64,000 bases of DNA from Micrasema longulum (lineage: Eukaryota > Arthropoda > Insecta > Trichoptera > Brachycentridae), in the NCBI GenBank assembly GCA_022494885.1, contig JAGVSM010000868.1, positions 85,046 to 149,045 of the forward strand, written 5' to 3'. Below the pieces are notes generated by a model. The model did no database searches. It was not told the origin of the DNA and saw only the letters and a program-made list of their open reading frames with translations. Both the position numbers and the translations under genes were made by a program. Shown in pieces: positions 1-10,935 of the stretch (within the stretch, counting starts at the first letter, position 1; each line of letters begins with the position of its first letter).

Positions 1-639
1 ACTAAATTGTTATTTAGACTACATGTAGGTCTAACGTAGGTAATAAAAGTATTCTACGTTATTTGATTTGATCGATTAGACTTAGTTACCGTGTAAAACC
101 AATATATAATTTGAATGTAACTCATTTTGATATATCGGAATGGATTTAACTAGTTTTGATAAAATTAATTCGTGGATTTAACCAGTTTTGATCTCATCTG
201 TCATTGAATGTCTGTGTCAGGGTTATCACTTTTACGAAGTAAAAAATAAATAAAACTAATCGTTTTGAGTGTTATTTAAGTGTTATTGAGTGTTATTGAA
301 TGGATGTTGCCGATCTTGATATATAATCAAACTTCTGACAACAATTATTATGGTATAATATTGGATTTTCCAATTTTTGAAATAAGTATTCTATGTAAAA
401 CTAAACTTTTAAACGTGTTTCCACAAAAAATGTTTTTTTTTACCAATTTTGGATTTAACCTATTTTGATATCTACCGACACAAATGATAAAAAACGTAAC
501 TTTTAATTTTTATTTTAAAACATTACAAAACCAAGTGGCTTAATAATTGAATTAAAATTATAATAAAAGTAAAAAAGTTAGTATCAAATCAGTATTTACG
601 GAAGTGGAAATAATATTTAAAATGAAATAAACTCACTAA
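1..639. other. Unassigned AT-rich sequence with degenerate short repeats
   Basis: No gene recognised. A degenerate 19-20 bp motif (GGATTTAACYAGTTTTGAT) recurs near 142, 173 and 451, and AGTGTTATT recurs three times near 268-300. The reading frame at 280-468 is low-complexity and hydrophobic, and I regard it as chance. Confidence 0.4.
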
Positions 640-1135
640 GACTAATTACATACCCATATATTAAACCGTCTTAAAATAGTCCAAAAATTAATTTTCAAAG
701 TAATTTTAAAGAATTCTTCAACATATAACACGAAGAATCTAAATAAATAATTAAATGTTCATACAGTAGACACTATTTACAAAATACATTATCTTATATT
801 AATTTACGAAGAAGAAAAGATAAACGAATTTGAGATAAACAAGTCACTCAGATACCAAAATACTATTAAAATTCCTAAACTCCACACAAGTCAGGATCAA
901 AATAGTTGTGTTTGCAATGGAACAAGAATTTATAATAATCTCCCCAATGAACTGAAAACTATTAAAATTAAAATATCAGTGAAAGAATTCAAAGTAAATT
1001 TTTTAAACCCGAGTAAAAATCGCTTTTTATTTCAATTAGTATTACAGTAATGTGATTTTCTCTTTTTCTTTTTAATTCGTATAATTTTAATTTTTCACTC
1101 ATGCAAAATTAATAAATAATAATAAAAAACATGCT
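640..1135 (+). pseudogene. Non-LTR retrotransposon 3' end, family X (RT C-terminus + 3' UTR)
   Basis: Reading through frames gives the conserved C-terminal block of non-LTR reverse transcriptases: a hydrophobic stretch after 'FNRLK', a basic 'NKSLRYQNTIKIPKLHTS' stretch, then 'RIYNNLPNELK' and 'VKEFKVNF' (about 820-1010). The YN-LP-ELK plus F-K pattern is typical of the Jockey/CR1-like tail. The rest is AT-rich 3' UTR. It aligns by eye along its length with 10070-10740 on the same strand, so this is one repeat family. It is 5'-truncated and not functional. The clade is not resolved. Confidence 0.65.
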
Positions 1136-1284
1136 CAAGTGCAAAAAATTACCAATGAGAAGCAACAATAAAAAAATTAAAGAAAATGAATTAATTACAA
1201 TATTCTTAGTTTTTCTAAACGTTTGTAGACAAAAAATTGGATTTCACCCCCTAGAAAGTCAATAAGATTAACTAATTACAACAG

Positions 1285-1462
1285 AAGTAAATATGGAAGT
1301 CTAGGCATTTACAGGGCTTATGGCCTGTCATTGGTTGATTTAAGTGGTTACTTTACGCACATTCACCATTTTGCTTATGTTCGAAAATCCATATTTCTTC
1401 AATTCTTCTATCTGTTGATTTTAGTTTAGTTAAAGAGATAAAACCTTTATTGTTATGAAACA
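1285..1462 (+). repeat. Family F repeat, first part
   Basis: Begins AATATGGAAGTCTAGGCATT, the hallmark start of the dispersed family F. It continues through the TTTAAGTGG and 'CTTCAATTCTTC' blocks to 'AAACCTTTATTGTTATGAA'. It is interrupted at about 1463 by an insertion and resumes near 1758. Confidence 0.75.
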
Positions 1463-1757
1463 TTTGTCAGTGTGTAACAAGTTAATGTTCCTTTTAATAT
1501 GTTTAAATTTTGAATTGGTCAACTATATTATGAAAATCCCTCTTCTCCACTCCTCCACTCTATTTCTTCATCCCTTAACCTTCTTACGAGCTCTTTTTTT
1601 CTCATGTCATATATAAAATATTATTTTTCTCTTTACTGTGTAACATGTTTTCTCATTATATTTTCGAAAAACTTTAACTGGATGTTTGTACAATTTTTTA
1701 TATTTTGTATTTTTATATAACACCAGTTATTTTTTATAGATAAATAAAAATTTATAA
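1463..1757 (+). mobile_element. Insertion inside a family F repeat, A-rich 3' tail
   Basis: This ~295-bp sequence splits family F exactly where other copies read 'TTATTGTTGTGAAGAGATTC'. It ends in an A-rich tail (ATAAATAAAAATTTATAAAA) and is flanked by TGTTATGAA on the left and TGTTGTGAA on the right. That fits a ~9-bp target-site duplication with one change. The A-rich tail and variable TSD suggest a retroposed 3' UTR. No coding sequence is recognised. Confidence 0.45.
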
Positions 1758-1990
1758 AAAAATGTTGTGAAGAGATTCATCTTAACGAATTATTTCACAT
1801 ATATGGCAACGCCTGAAAATGATTTTTTTATTTTAAAACTTTTTTTTGGACCAGTTCACGTTAGTACAATATTTTAAGTTTGTCTAAGCGTTTGTATTAT
1901 TGTAGTTTGTAGTTTGTCTAAACGTTGTAATGTAGGTGAAATCTAGTCTTTTGTGTACAATTTTACGGAAGAGCCAATCGGTTTTTTTTG
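1758..1990 (+). repeat. Family F repeat, second part
   Basis: Resumes with GTGAAGAGATTCATC, then 'GGCAACGCCTGAAAATGATT', the 'GGACCAGTT' block and the 'GTCTAAACGTT...AAATCTAGTC' block, in the same order as in the copies at 29.7 and 49.7 kb. Confidence 0.65.
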
Positions 1991-2444
1991 TTTTTTTTTT
2001 TAAATCAACAAAAAAACGCACACGTACCTACATATCATTTTGGCGTGATTTCTGTACAATTTTAAAAACAATAATCAATTAATTATCACAATAATTCTAA
2101 ATTTTAAAAATAATATTTATGTTTCTAGTATTTTTATTTTTTATTTTATTTCTTTTAAATAGTATTTTTATATTTGCGAATTGTTTATAACCTTTGTAAA
2201 AGTAAAAGCCCTTTGAGTGTTAATAAAAAAAAAGTTCTAAAAAAATTTTAGATGTTTGATTCTTATAAAGAAAAATCTTAATGAAATATCTTTAATCGGC
2301 TTTTCCGTAAAGTTAAAACATGTCTCCAGGTAACTTTTCCATTCCAGCGTCGATTTATATAAAAAAAACACTTATCCAACATAAGATTTTATGAACTTTT
2401 ATGTGGTTGTGGTGTAGCACGAGTCTACATAGGATTTATTTATT
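1991..2444. other. Unassigned AT-rich spacer
   Basis: No coding or repeat assignment, and homopolymer T and A runs are frequent. Confidence 0.3.
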
Positions 2445-3265
2445 CATTTCATTTATTTATTAATTCAAAATTACGCTTGTTTAAATATTTGTGAACTAAT
2501 TAAGGCTTTTTAGGCTATGCCCGTGTCAAACCACAATAAATAACAATAAAAATAAATAGTAAAATTAATTAGATCAGATTAAAATGACATAGAATAACAA
2601 TCTAGAAAAAAAGGTAAATGTAATAAATAATCAAATTCCAAAGAATACAATGCAAAGATGATAATCTGAAATAATTTATAAAATATAAATTATACAAATT
2701 AAGAATCACACATAACCAAATAAACAAATTAGTGGTATCATTTAAATCAACAAAATAATAGTAAAATATAATAATATAAAAAAAACTAAGTAAGAGTATC
2801 ATTTAAATCAACAGAAAAATAATATATATTTAAAATCATAATTGAAATAAAAATTGAGATATGTTTTCTAGAAACTCACTCAATACTATAGTAAGAAATA
2901 GGAGCAATAAATCATATGCCAAATACTATTGTACGTACTAAATTAAAGTATACAAAAATACATAATGAAAAAAACGTAAAAATTATCAATATATATAAAA
3001 AGCAAATAAAAGTAAAAGTATGGAAGGAAAGCAGATTTGTAAATTTTAGCTAATCTCAAACTTTGAAAAAATCGACAACCTCGTCCCTATCGATGTGCAG
3101 CAACCAATTGCAAACATTTTTCTTAAATACATTGGCACTTGTGAAGTTTTTTTATGGCTGCCGGAGGTTGATTAAAAAATTTCGGAGCCAGGAAGGTAAA
3201 GTTTCTTTAAGCTATCTTCAAGTGTCAGCCAAGATAATTAATCCTTCCCGCTGATAGGATACAAT
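2445..3265 (-). pseudogene. Non-LTR retrotransposon 3' end, family Y (RT C-terminus + 3' UTR + AAAT-type tail)
   Basis: On the minus strand 3265-3060 reads as a decayed RT C-terminus ('FLAPKFFNQPPAAIK', with a stop and frameshifts). It is nearly identical to the plus-strand copy at 34395-34620. The ~570 bp downstream is a 3' UTR that matches the plus-strand copy at 22996-23597. That UTR ends in a GGCTTTTTAGGCTATGCC-like block and an AATAAATA tandem tail at about 2445-2470. ORF remnant, UTR and tail together define one 5'-truncated retrotransposon copy. Confidence 0.7.
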
Positions 3266-3675
3266 ACTTGATGGGTTTCTCTTATTTATTTAATGTTTTT
3301 AATAATATTTTTAATTGAATCGGCGGCATTCACTTCGTAACACTTGATTATAAATTATTATGAAAATAAAAAATTAAAAAATTTAAAAAAAACTCCCCTG
3401 CTCTAAGTTTCACTGATTAATTTGTTTATTTTTTGTTTAGATTCTATGACATTGTGAACAATATTCTGTGTTTATTATATTAGTTTTATATCACCCGTCA
3501 ATGGGAGAAGTGCTCTCCCAAAACTATAGTTGTGTTCTTGTAAAATAATAAAATTGTGTAACACTGCTAACAAAGTTTTATTTTCATAATAAGTTTTTCA
3601 TAATCTGCAGGTGGAATTTTTCTCATCGGATTTGGAAAGTAAAAGTTATGTAAATTTCTTGGCTTTGAATACAAA
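3266..3675. other. Unassigned spacer
   Basis: AT-rich with no feature recognised apart from low-complexity A-rich stretches. Confidence 0.3.
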
Positions 3676-4040
3676 AGATATAGGAATATGGAACTCTAGG
3701 CATTTACAGGGCTTATGACCTGTCATTGGCTGGTTTAAGTTGTCACTTTACACACTGTGTAACATTCAACATTTGGCTTATGTTTGAACATCCCTATTTC
3801 TTCAATTATTCCATTAGTTGATTTTAGTGAAGTTAAAGGGCTGAAACCTTTATTGTTGTGAAGAGATTCATCAAAAGAAGAAAATGAAATATGAATGTTC
3901 AAACATAGTAAAAATGGTAAATATTGCACAGTGTGTAAAGTGGTCACTTAAACCAACCAATGACAGTTCATAAGCCCTGTAAATGCCTAGACTTCCATAT
4001 TCCCTTCTTTAAGGTATTTTTTATCCCTGCTGTAATTTGT
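3676..4040. repeat. Family F foldback copy (inverted arms)
   Basis: The left arm (from about 3688) reads forward: GTCTAGGCATT-like start, 'TTACAGGGCTTATGACCTGT', 'CACTTTACACACTGTGTAAC'. From about 3887 the same blocks return in reverse complement and end 'CCTAGACTTCCATATTCCC' near 4003. The arms total ~120-180 bp each around a short, non-symmetric centre. The minus-strand frame at 3735-3947 is only a by-product of this palindrome. Confidence 0.75.
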
Positions 4041-5639
4041 AATACGTATGAATAGCTGAAATAATAATTGCAGTTTTTCAAAAACTAGTACAACTCTGCA
4101 AATGTTAATTATTTTTTAGAAATCATTAAACTCTGCTAAAAACCTATTTAAAAGAATATCTAGAACACATTTGAACTATCACACACGTCACAAACGCAAT
4201 GATAATGTCACTACATAGTGGTAGATATGCTAATTTATTTATTTGTCCATTCATACAAATTGATGTGAATAATTGCTGTTCTTACAATTTTTATTTTTTT
4301 TTAACTGGAAATTTACTCATGATTTTCTATAAATCTTTGGAAAGAACAATTTTGTAGACGCATAGCCAAAGAACAATAATAAAAAAAATATCGGTCGTCA
4401 AAATTAATGTCATCAATTGTTTTCATATTTCATATTTATTCATTTTTTTCTCTTACAAACTATAATTAATAATAAAAATAATGTGACCTCACTCGACGAC
4501 ACTTAACAATATACTTTTAAAAATATTTTTACACTTGAGAATAAACAAAGAAGATCAACTTAATACAATAGTTATTTACAAAAACAATATTATGTGGAGT
4601 ATTTATAATATAATTGTATCTTATATATTTATAAATATCTGTTGGTTTTCCAATCAAATAAATATCTTTTTTTTTATTTGGAATTTTTACAGCTATTACA
4701 TTAACAAAATAAGTAGAAAAATATTAACAATACTAGAGCCAATAAAAAAAATCCACTGTAAATCTAATGACACATAATATATAAGAAAAGAGTTTATATA
4801 ATTGTATGTGTATGACGTTTGTATTCATGTGTATGTGGATGTGTGTATGCGTGAATGAATGAGGGAGAGGGTGCATGTGTGTGGGTGTGGGTGCGTAAGT
4901 ATAAAAAATAATTGTTTAAAACTTATAATTGTATTAAAAACATAAACAGAGATAATGAAAAAAATGTTCAGACAGTTGTACACACTACGTATTTATATTT
5001 ATAATTCATTACTCATGAGCGAATATCAACTCTCTTATATTCTGTCCTTGTCTCATTTGAAAATATGATTTTAGAATAATTTATGATTTTTATGTATAAA
5101 AAATATGCTCTCTGAGGCTGACCTATTTTATTGCTAAAATTTTTTACAAATTTTTCGTTTAAAATATAGGATATTCATACGTTTCAATGTTCATAAAATC
5201 TTTTGAAGAAAATTACCACCGACTTTTTTATATTTAGTCTCATTTAAACTCCAGATTTTCTATGTACAGAATTTTCAGAAAAAAACATTTCTCGCAGTAC
5301 GATTTAAGATCGTTTTTTATATTTATTTCATATAACGTTTTGGCGATATTTAATGTCGTCAATAAAATTCAAAATCTTCATTTTTAAAGCCTCGAGAAAG
5401 ACTTTGCTACTCGAGAAAAATTAATCACGTGTTTTCTTGAAAAAACACGTTTTCTGAATAATTTATTTCAGTTGAACGAAAAAGAAATCTCAAATATTTC
5501 CGGCTAAAAAAATGTTTTTAGAAATGGTTGGAGTATATTTGTAAATAATTGTTACGTCAAGTTTTGTAAAGAGATACGTTTGAAGAGGCATTCAGTATTT
5601 TAATAGTAAAAAAGATTATTGGTTTAAGAATTTCATTAT
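4041..5639. other. Unassigned region; GT-rich microsatellite at 4800-4900
   Basis: No gene or element recognised. Positions 4800-4900 are a degenerate (TG)-rich microsatellite (TGTGTATG and GGGTGTGGGTG units). The 80-residue frame at 4535-4777 is AT-driven (I, N, Y, F, K) and has no recognisable motif. Confidence 0.35.
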
Positions 5640-6130
5640 TTGTTTGTTGAATTTTCATACATACGTATTCGTACAACAATGTTTCAAGTATGTAAAAATG
5701 CTTGTAGACAGGCTAGATCACTCCCGTTGGGTTGGTTATTAAGATCTACATTTATATCAAACGAAGTCTAAAAATGTTAATCGATTTTCAGGCGTTGCCT
5801 AGCAGGTTAAATAATTCAGCCAGATAAATCTTACCCACATAATTTAAGTTTTCAGGTATTTTACTTCACTAGGGTCAACAGAGGAAAGGGTTGGGGATTT
5901 TTTTATTGTTTAAACATAAGTAAATCACTTACTGTTACACAGTGTGTGAAGTGGATAAATAAACAAGTTAAACCTCAGAACAGGTTTTCTAGTGAGAAGA
6001 ACTTAATAAATTTTGGATTAAAAATATTTAAAATGGTAAATAAATAAAATATTTAAAAAAATCGGCTATTTAAAGACACAGGCCCTGTAAATGCCTTAAC
6101 TTCTATATCCTCTTCTGATTTTTTATTTTT
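5640..6130 (-). repeat. Family F repeat, reverse orientation
   Basis: Reads as the reverse complement of the family. It contains 'TGCTTGTAGACAGGCTAGAT' at about 5700, GGCGTTGCCTAGCAGG at 5792, GTTACACAGTGTGTGAAGTG at 5935 and 'GGCCCTGTAAATGCC' at 6081. It is more diverged than the copies near 49-51 kb. Confidence 0.6.
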
Positions 6131-6504
6131 CTTTTGTACATTGGCCAAATGGTAATTTATTGTAAACAATCAATAAATGAAACGTAAATTTTATACGACA
6201 TTAGTTTCAAAACAAATGCCAGTTTTTTTTTATCAAAAAACAACTAACTCTTTCATGACATTGGTCGTAGGGAGTCAGAAAAGTTGATGTATGCCGCGGA
6301 TTGGAAATTCTTACTGGAAGTCGAAAATAAAATATGAAAATAAATAATAATTTAATAAAAATTATTTGCAATCAATACAACAATAACCTGTCATTTCGAA
6401 AGATTATAAAATTTATACTTAACAATTAAATATTGAAAAATAATTGAATTCACAAATGGCAACCATGAAGTTTCGCATTATATTTAAATTGTCTGTGTTT
6501 TATG

Positions 6505-6660
6505 AATGTACGGATGTGTATACGCATGGATGTATGTACATGTGTGTCTATGTATATGTGTATATGTGTGTGTGTGTATATGTATATATATGTGTATTTA
6601 TGTGTATTTATGTGTATGTGTGTGTGTGTATGTGTGTATCAAAATGTATGTACAAATAAG
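6505..6660. repeat. TGTA/TG microsatellite
   Basis: Imperfect (TGTA)n and (TG)n tract. It creates overlapping artefactual frames rich in Met, Tyr, Cys and Val. Confidence 0.85.
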
Positions 6661-6848
6661 TTTATATTTTATTAGTCTGTGCTTTATATTGACTTGTAAA
6701 CTATTATACAACAACTACATTATCATGTATAAAAATGTAATTGCTTAGCTTGAAACGAGGTGTATACTCTTACTAGCTAGGCAAAGTGAAAATAAAATTT
6801 TATAAATGATAAAATGTATAAATAAATAAAATAAAAAATCAAAAAAAC

Positions 6849-7070
6849 ATCCTTTTGCAACCGGCAATTTTTTACACCACCGAAGCTTTTCATTATCTTC
6901 CCACCAGAAATGAAAAAAATACAAATAAACCCTTAGGGCTTCATTTTTTTAAAAACTACCCTTACGAGCGTGCCGTTTAGGAATGATTTGACAGTCGCAA
7001 GATCGCGCGTTTTTGATATTGTGTTGGTGAAAGGCAAACTCACGCTCGTATAAAGCCAGTTGCAAAGGGG
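6849..7070. mobile_element. Candidate short TIR element (MITE-like)
   Basis: The left end CCTTTTGCAACCGGC pairs with the right end GCCAGTTGCAAAGGG (about 7056-7070) with one or two mismatches. A second inner pair, ACGAGCGTG and CACGCTCGT, lies near 6964 and 7041. About 220 bp, no coding capacity. The target-site duplication is unclear. It abuts the next TIR element. Confidence 0.4.
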
Positions 7071-7078
7071 TATGTGTA

Positions 7079-7714
7079 TTAGGGTGGGCTGACATTTTTT
7101 TTCTTCCCAATTTTGAAATGAAAAAAGTTTAAAAAGTTGCCTGTTAGATTATTTAGAATGGCAAAATTATTTGATACTACTTTTGGCCTTCAACCAGAGC
7201 TTGAAGTTTTCGAAAAAGTCATTTTTTTGCGCTAAACCAGCTGTTATTTCATATTTAAGTAAGAAAATCAGTCCAATTTAATTTTATAATGTGCTTTAAG
7301 CTTTATTTAAAAAGCATCTAAGGGCGTGAGTTGCAGTTTGTTTTGTTATAAATGGGTAAAATTTATATATAGAATTTAATGAGCAGTTGTTTTTGTCAAT
7401 ATTAACCAGGCGCTCAATGGAATCAGTTCTGCGGAGTGTTAACTTTTTGAATTTTGGTAGTTTTAAAACGTGTTCAAATCTGTCATGTGATTAAGTTAAA
7501 TCTTTACTAACAAAAAAATAATTTTATCAATTTAGATCATTAACAAAATGTTCAGATAGTGATAAACTTCAAACCTCGGTTGGGGGCAAAAGTAGTACGG
7601 AATATTTTTTAAAAAATGTTTACGTTCAATGTGATCCAAAATTCAAGTTTATAGACCCTTATCACTTTAATATCTAAAAAAAAAAAAACTTCATACATCA
7701 TTGGCCCACTCTAA
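7079..7714. mobile_element. Non-autonomous DNA element with TTAGGGTGGGC termini
   Basis: The left end TTAGGGTGGGC at 7079-7089 is matched, with one mismatch, by the reverse complement of the right end GCCCACTCTAA at 7704-7714. The hexamer TGTGTA lies immediately outside both ends (7073-7078 and 7715-7720), consistent with a target-site duplication. The element is 636 bp without a transposase frame. The superfamily is not assigned. Confidence 0.6.
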
Positions 7715-7904
7715 TGTGTATACTGTTCAGAAATAAATTAATATTGATTCCATTTTTTTTAATAGGTAGAAGAGAAAAAAAAAGAAGAGAAAGGAAATCT
7801 GATGTTTCGGCTTCTTCTTTTCTATATTCGCTTATAAGTGGAGTATGTGGACATCACCAAATACCTCCAGGAGATCCTATCGCCAGCCGGCACTCTAATC
7901 TCCT

Positions 7905-8120
7905 CGAACTAATAAAATCGAAGGATCGTCATCGACGGCCTTCTGGGATGGCGTGAGCCCGCTGGTTTAAAGAAGAGGCGACTTGGGCTTAGGTTCTCCT
8001 GAGGCATGTTCAGCACGTGTCCAAGCCAAGTCCACCGCCGTATCTTCAAAGCGCTCTTCATTGGAGGCCGCTGTGTGTTATAAAATTGAACCACTTTTTG
8101 CCTAATTTTCTCCTTAAGCA
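7905..8120 (-). pseudogene. Non-LTR RT C-terminal fragment ('RRWTWLGHVL' type)
   Basis: The minus strand reads 'ALKIRRWTWLGHVLNMPQEN' and then a GRPxxT-like 'RHPRRPSMT' tail. This matches the familiar RRWxWxGHVLRMP...GKRxRGRPxxTW segment at the C-terminus of many non-LTR reverse transcriptases. It is higher in GC than its flanks. It is a short, dead fragment, and the reading frame ends by frameshift on both sides. Confidence 0.6.
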
Positions 8121-8389
8121 CTTTTTCTCAAAACTCAGAAGTATGTTTATCAATCTCCCTTATTAAATATTGCTTTTTAACATTTAAATCATTTTTAAGT
8201 ATTTTATTTTAAAATTAAGGCAATATGTTGTTTTTCAATGTATTTTTTTACAGTACATAAAGTTCTTCTGTTAAGTAACTTAAAAACCTTTTTTTATAGT
8301 GTCTTTATTCAATAAAATATACATATTATTACAATATTAATACATCATAAAGAAAACAAATATATTACTTATTTGATAAATTTCTTCAC

Positions 8390-8520
8390 CACGTATAGTA
8401 TGTGGGTTAATGTGTATTTGCGTGTAAGCGAGTTTGCGTGTGCGTGTAGATGTGTGGATATTTATACATGCGTGCGCACGCATGCGCATTTGCATGCATA
8501 TGTATATGCACTTATTTATA
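8390..8520. repeat. TG/TGCG-rich microsatellite
   Basis: Imperfect TGTGTAT, GCGTGTGCGTG and GCATGCG units. The frames on both strands here are low-complexity artefacts. Confidence 0.75.
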
Positions 8521-9805
8521 AAAAAATAATTATATACCTTCATTACTTATTATTTTTTAAATATATATATATTTCGTACATGAATTATTAATATTGTAAT
8601 CCCACAGCAAGCACAAGAAGTTGCTTCTTTTTTGATCTGGTATTTCGTTTCCTTTTTTTTGTTTCTGTACTTTTGCTTAGTTAGGTTTTTTTTTTTGTTA
8701 GCATGTTGTAATTTTTTTATTATTTTCAATAAAATTTAAAAAATATATATTTATAAAAATGTTTTATTCCAAAATAGAGTAAATTGAATAAATCTAATTT
8801 TCACAATTTTTAAAAATTCATTTGCCGATATAAAATTGGAATAAGTTTTACAAAATATTAACAGCAAGGCCACGTTTACCATTAAATCGACTTAAATCTC
8901 ATGAATTTCTGAATAGTTTACTTTGACTACTTTGAAAAATCGTCACTTAACATCTAACTCACGTTCATATGAACGTTTTCAAATCTCCAAGGGAAAAATA
9001 ACCTTGAACTATGTATTAACGTGAATGTCAGTTGTGATAATTTTCAAAGTTAGCTTTTTATTCCGAGATTTTTTTCGAAATTGTATATACATGTATTTTT
9101 GTAGTATGTGCTATAAAGATATCAGTAAAAAAAAAAATCACTTAAAAATGCTATTTTTATTCTGTATTCGGATAACCAACAGCTACATTCATCTTATATA
9201 TAAAACGAAACAAACTACAAATAAGCCAATTACCGGTTTTCACAAATAGCATCACAGTAAGTTAAAAAATATTTTCAAACATAAAATAAACAGTAATTTA
9301 ATGTTTATCCAACAGGAAAGAGAAAACACTACGAATTATTTTGAAAGCAAACACCGCACGTCATTATGATTATTTGCAAATAAATCTATGTTTAATGATT
9401 TTGTTATTACATTAAAATTATTGAAAATTCTCCATAAGTACGATTTTTGCCTAATTTTAGATGAAACAAGAGGAATATGAAGAATAAGGTTTTTCCTAAG
9501 AATTTTTAAAAAAATATGTAGATATTATAAATGTTTGTTAAAGGCAGATTTGCCGTTTATGTTAATTAAATAAAAATAAAATAAAATAAAATACAAAAAA
9601 AATGAATGTAAGAAATATTGAACAAAAATAAAATGTCATAGAATCGCAACTAAAATACAAAATTCTAATTTTATAGCAACGACAGAAAACGGAATTTTAA
9701 ATTAAGGACAAAAAAACGGTTTCAAAGCAATTAAAGTACAAATTTGGAATTTTCAAGAAATGACAAAGTACGTGAAACAAAACATTAAATAAAGTGGAAG
9801 GGCTA
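8521..9805. other. Unassigned region; family X 3'-end trace and a 16-bp palindrome
   Basis: Around 8605-8700 a block with 'GCAAGCACAAGAAGTTGC' and TTTTTTGATCTGG resembles the extreme 3' end of family X (compare 10608-10640). The perfect 16-bp palindrome ACGTTCATATGAACGT lies at 8961-8976. Nothing else is supported. Confidence 0.35.
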
Positions 9806-9810
9806 CTTAC

Positions 9811-9883
9811 ATGGATTGCTTGGGACACTTCGCAATATGATTATGCACATTGCATACACCAGGCCCTTGATCACGGTGCACAT
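9811..9883 (-). CDS. Candidate first coding exon with signal peptide and splice donor
   Basis: The minus strand from ATG at 9883 encodes 24 residues, starting 'MCTVIKGLVYAMCIIILR' and ending SVPSNP. It is then cut in phase 1 by CCAT|GTAAGTAG, a strong match to the eukaryotic 5' splice-site consensus. Unspliced, it would stop two codons later (Cys-Lys-stop). The peptide looks like a signal sequence: basic residue at position 6, a hydrophobic core from Gly7 to Leu17, then a polar stretch. Codon third positions are clearly richer in G/C than the surrounding DNA (TGC ACC GTG ATC AAG GGC CTG GTG), unlike the repeats around it. A four-codon upstream frame (ATG GTT ACG TAA, 9894-9883) overlaps the start as TAATG. 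This would be the 5' exon of a secreted or membrane-protein gene running leftward through a long intron. Later exons are not seen, and the family is not recognised. Confidence 0.45.
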
Positions 9884-10025
9884 TACGTAACCATTATATT
9901 TCACTGCACTAAAAACTAATCGTCCCGCGACGTCACTTCATTTTTTACACATTCAATAAAATTTGTCTTCAAATCACTTCACTTGCAACTCCTCTTCACT
10001 CATTTCCATCCTGTTATTTAAATTT
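9884..10025 (-). promoter_or_regulatory. Possible 5' UTR / promoter of the candidate exon
   Basis: Upstream of the candidate exon on the minus strand is a GC-richer stretch with TGACGTCGCGGGACGA (about 9918-9935). It includes a CRE-like TGACGTC half site and is followed by TTTTTAGTGCAGTG, which could hold an initiator. No TATA box is evident. This is inferred from position only. Confidence 0.25.
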
Positions 10026-10069
10026 TTAATACCTTATTATTAAATCAAATATCAACATCAAATTGGTAC

Positions 10070-10740
10070 TGTTGGATGGGGTGGTGCATATGCCAATATA
10101 TTTAACCGTCTTAAAAAAGTACAAAGATTAATTATTTAAAAAAAAATAAGAAATCCTCAACATTGAATATGGAAATTCTATATAAACTATTTAAAGTTCA
10201 CACAATAGATACAATTTACAAAATAAACTCCATTGTACAAATTTATCATAAAAAATAAAAAGAATTTGAGATGAATAAGTCATTCAGATATAAAAATAAT
10301 ATTAAAATCCCTTAACTCCACACAAGTTATGGTCAAAATAGATTTGTCTTTAAAGGTGTGAAAAATCACAATCATTTCCCAAATGAGCTAAAAACAATTT
10401 AAACTTATAAATCTATAAATTAATTCCAAGTAAATTTAAAGAAATTTTTAAACATGTGTAAAAACGACATTCAATTTTAATTAGAATGAATATGTAATTA
10501 TTTTCTGTTTTTCTTTTAATATATTATAAGTTTTTTTTCTTGTGTACTCGTATATTCAATATTTTATACATTCTAATAAATAAATAAAACAATGTAAGTC
10601 ACTCTGCAAGCACAAGAGTTAGCCTCTTTTTTTGGATAGTTAAGTCTTAATATTTACTAGATGTGTAAAAGTAGATTTGTTAAGAATAAAAAAAACATGT
10701 ACCAATTATTAAATAAATGTATAAAAAATAGAAAAATGAA
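10070..10740 (+). pseudogene. Non-LTR retrotransposon 3' end, family X, longer copy
   Basis: The opening frame reads 'GGAYANIFNRLKKVQRLII', the RT thumb/post-RT pattern WGGA...LQRxII seen in Jockey-like elements. It is followed by the 'FEMNKSFRYKNNIKIP' and 'HFPNELKTI' blocks, with several stops and shifts. The 3' UTR carries TTCTTGTGTACTCGTATATT and 'GCAAGCACAAGAGTTAGCCT', shared with the minus-strand copies at 35.65-36.0 and 45.24-45.66 kb. A candidate polyadenylation/tail region (TAATAAATAAATAAAA) lies near 10573. Non-functional, 5'-truncated. Confidence 0.7.
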
Positions 10741-10769
10741 AATTTCATCATCGTACTCTTGTACGCATC

Positions 10770-10935
10770 CGATAATGTCTAGGGCAATACATTAGTACAC
10801 CAAATGCAGAGCATATTGATCCGTTATATGAAGGCCCAAAAGTCTTTCGCTTCAAGCGCCAGTCCGTCGACGTTCCTAGGATACGAGCACGGGACCTCAA
10901 TAAAGGTTGGCAAACGATCCAACCCCTTTACTTTA
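10770..10935 (-). repeat. tRNA-derived SINE-like repeat, family S2 (diverged)
   Basis: The minus strand reads a tRNA-like head ending GGTCCCGTGCTCGTATCC (B-box-like) and then 'GGCGCTTGAAGCGAAAGACT'. That resembles the body of the 53.7-kb copy ('GGACTTGAAGCCAAAGACTG'). Diverged; boundaries approximate. Confidence 0.4.

Noticed and set aside
6444..6748. Coding frames over the TG/TA microsatellite
   Set aside because: Low-complexity Met/Tyr/Cys/Val repeats caused by the microsatellite.
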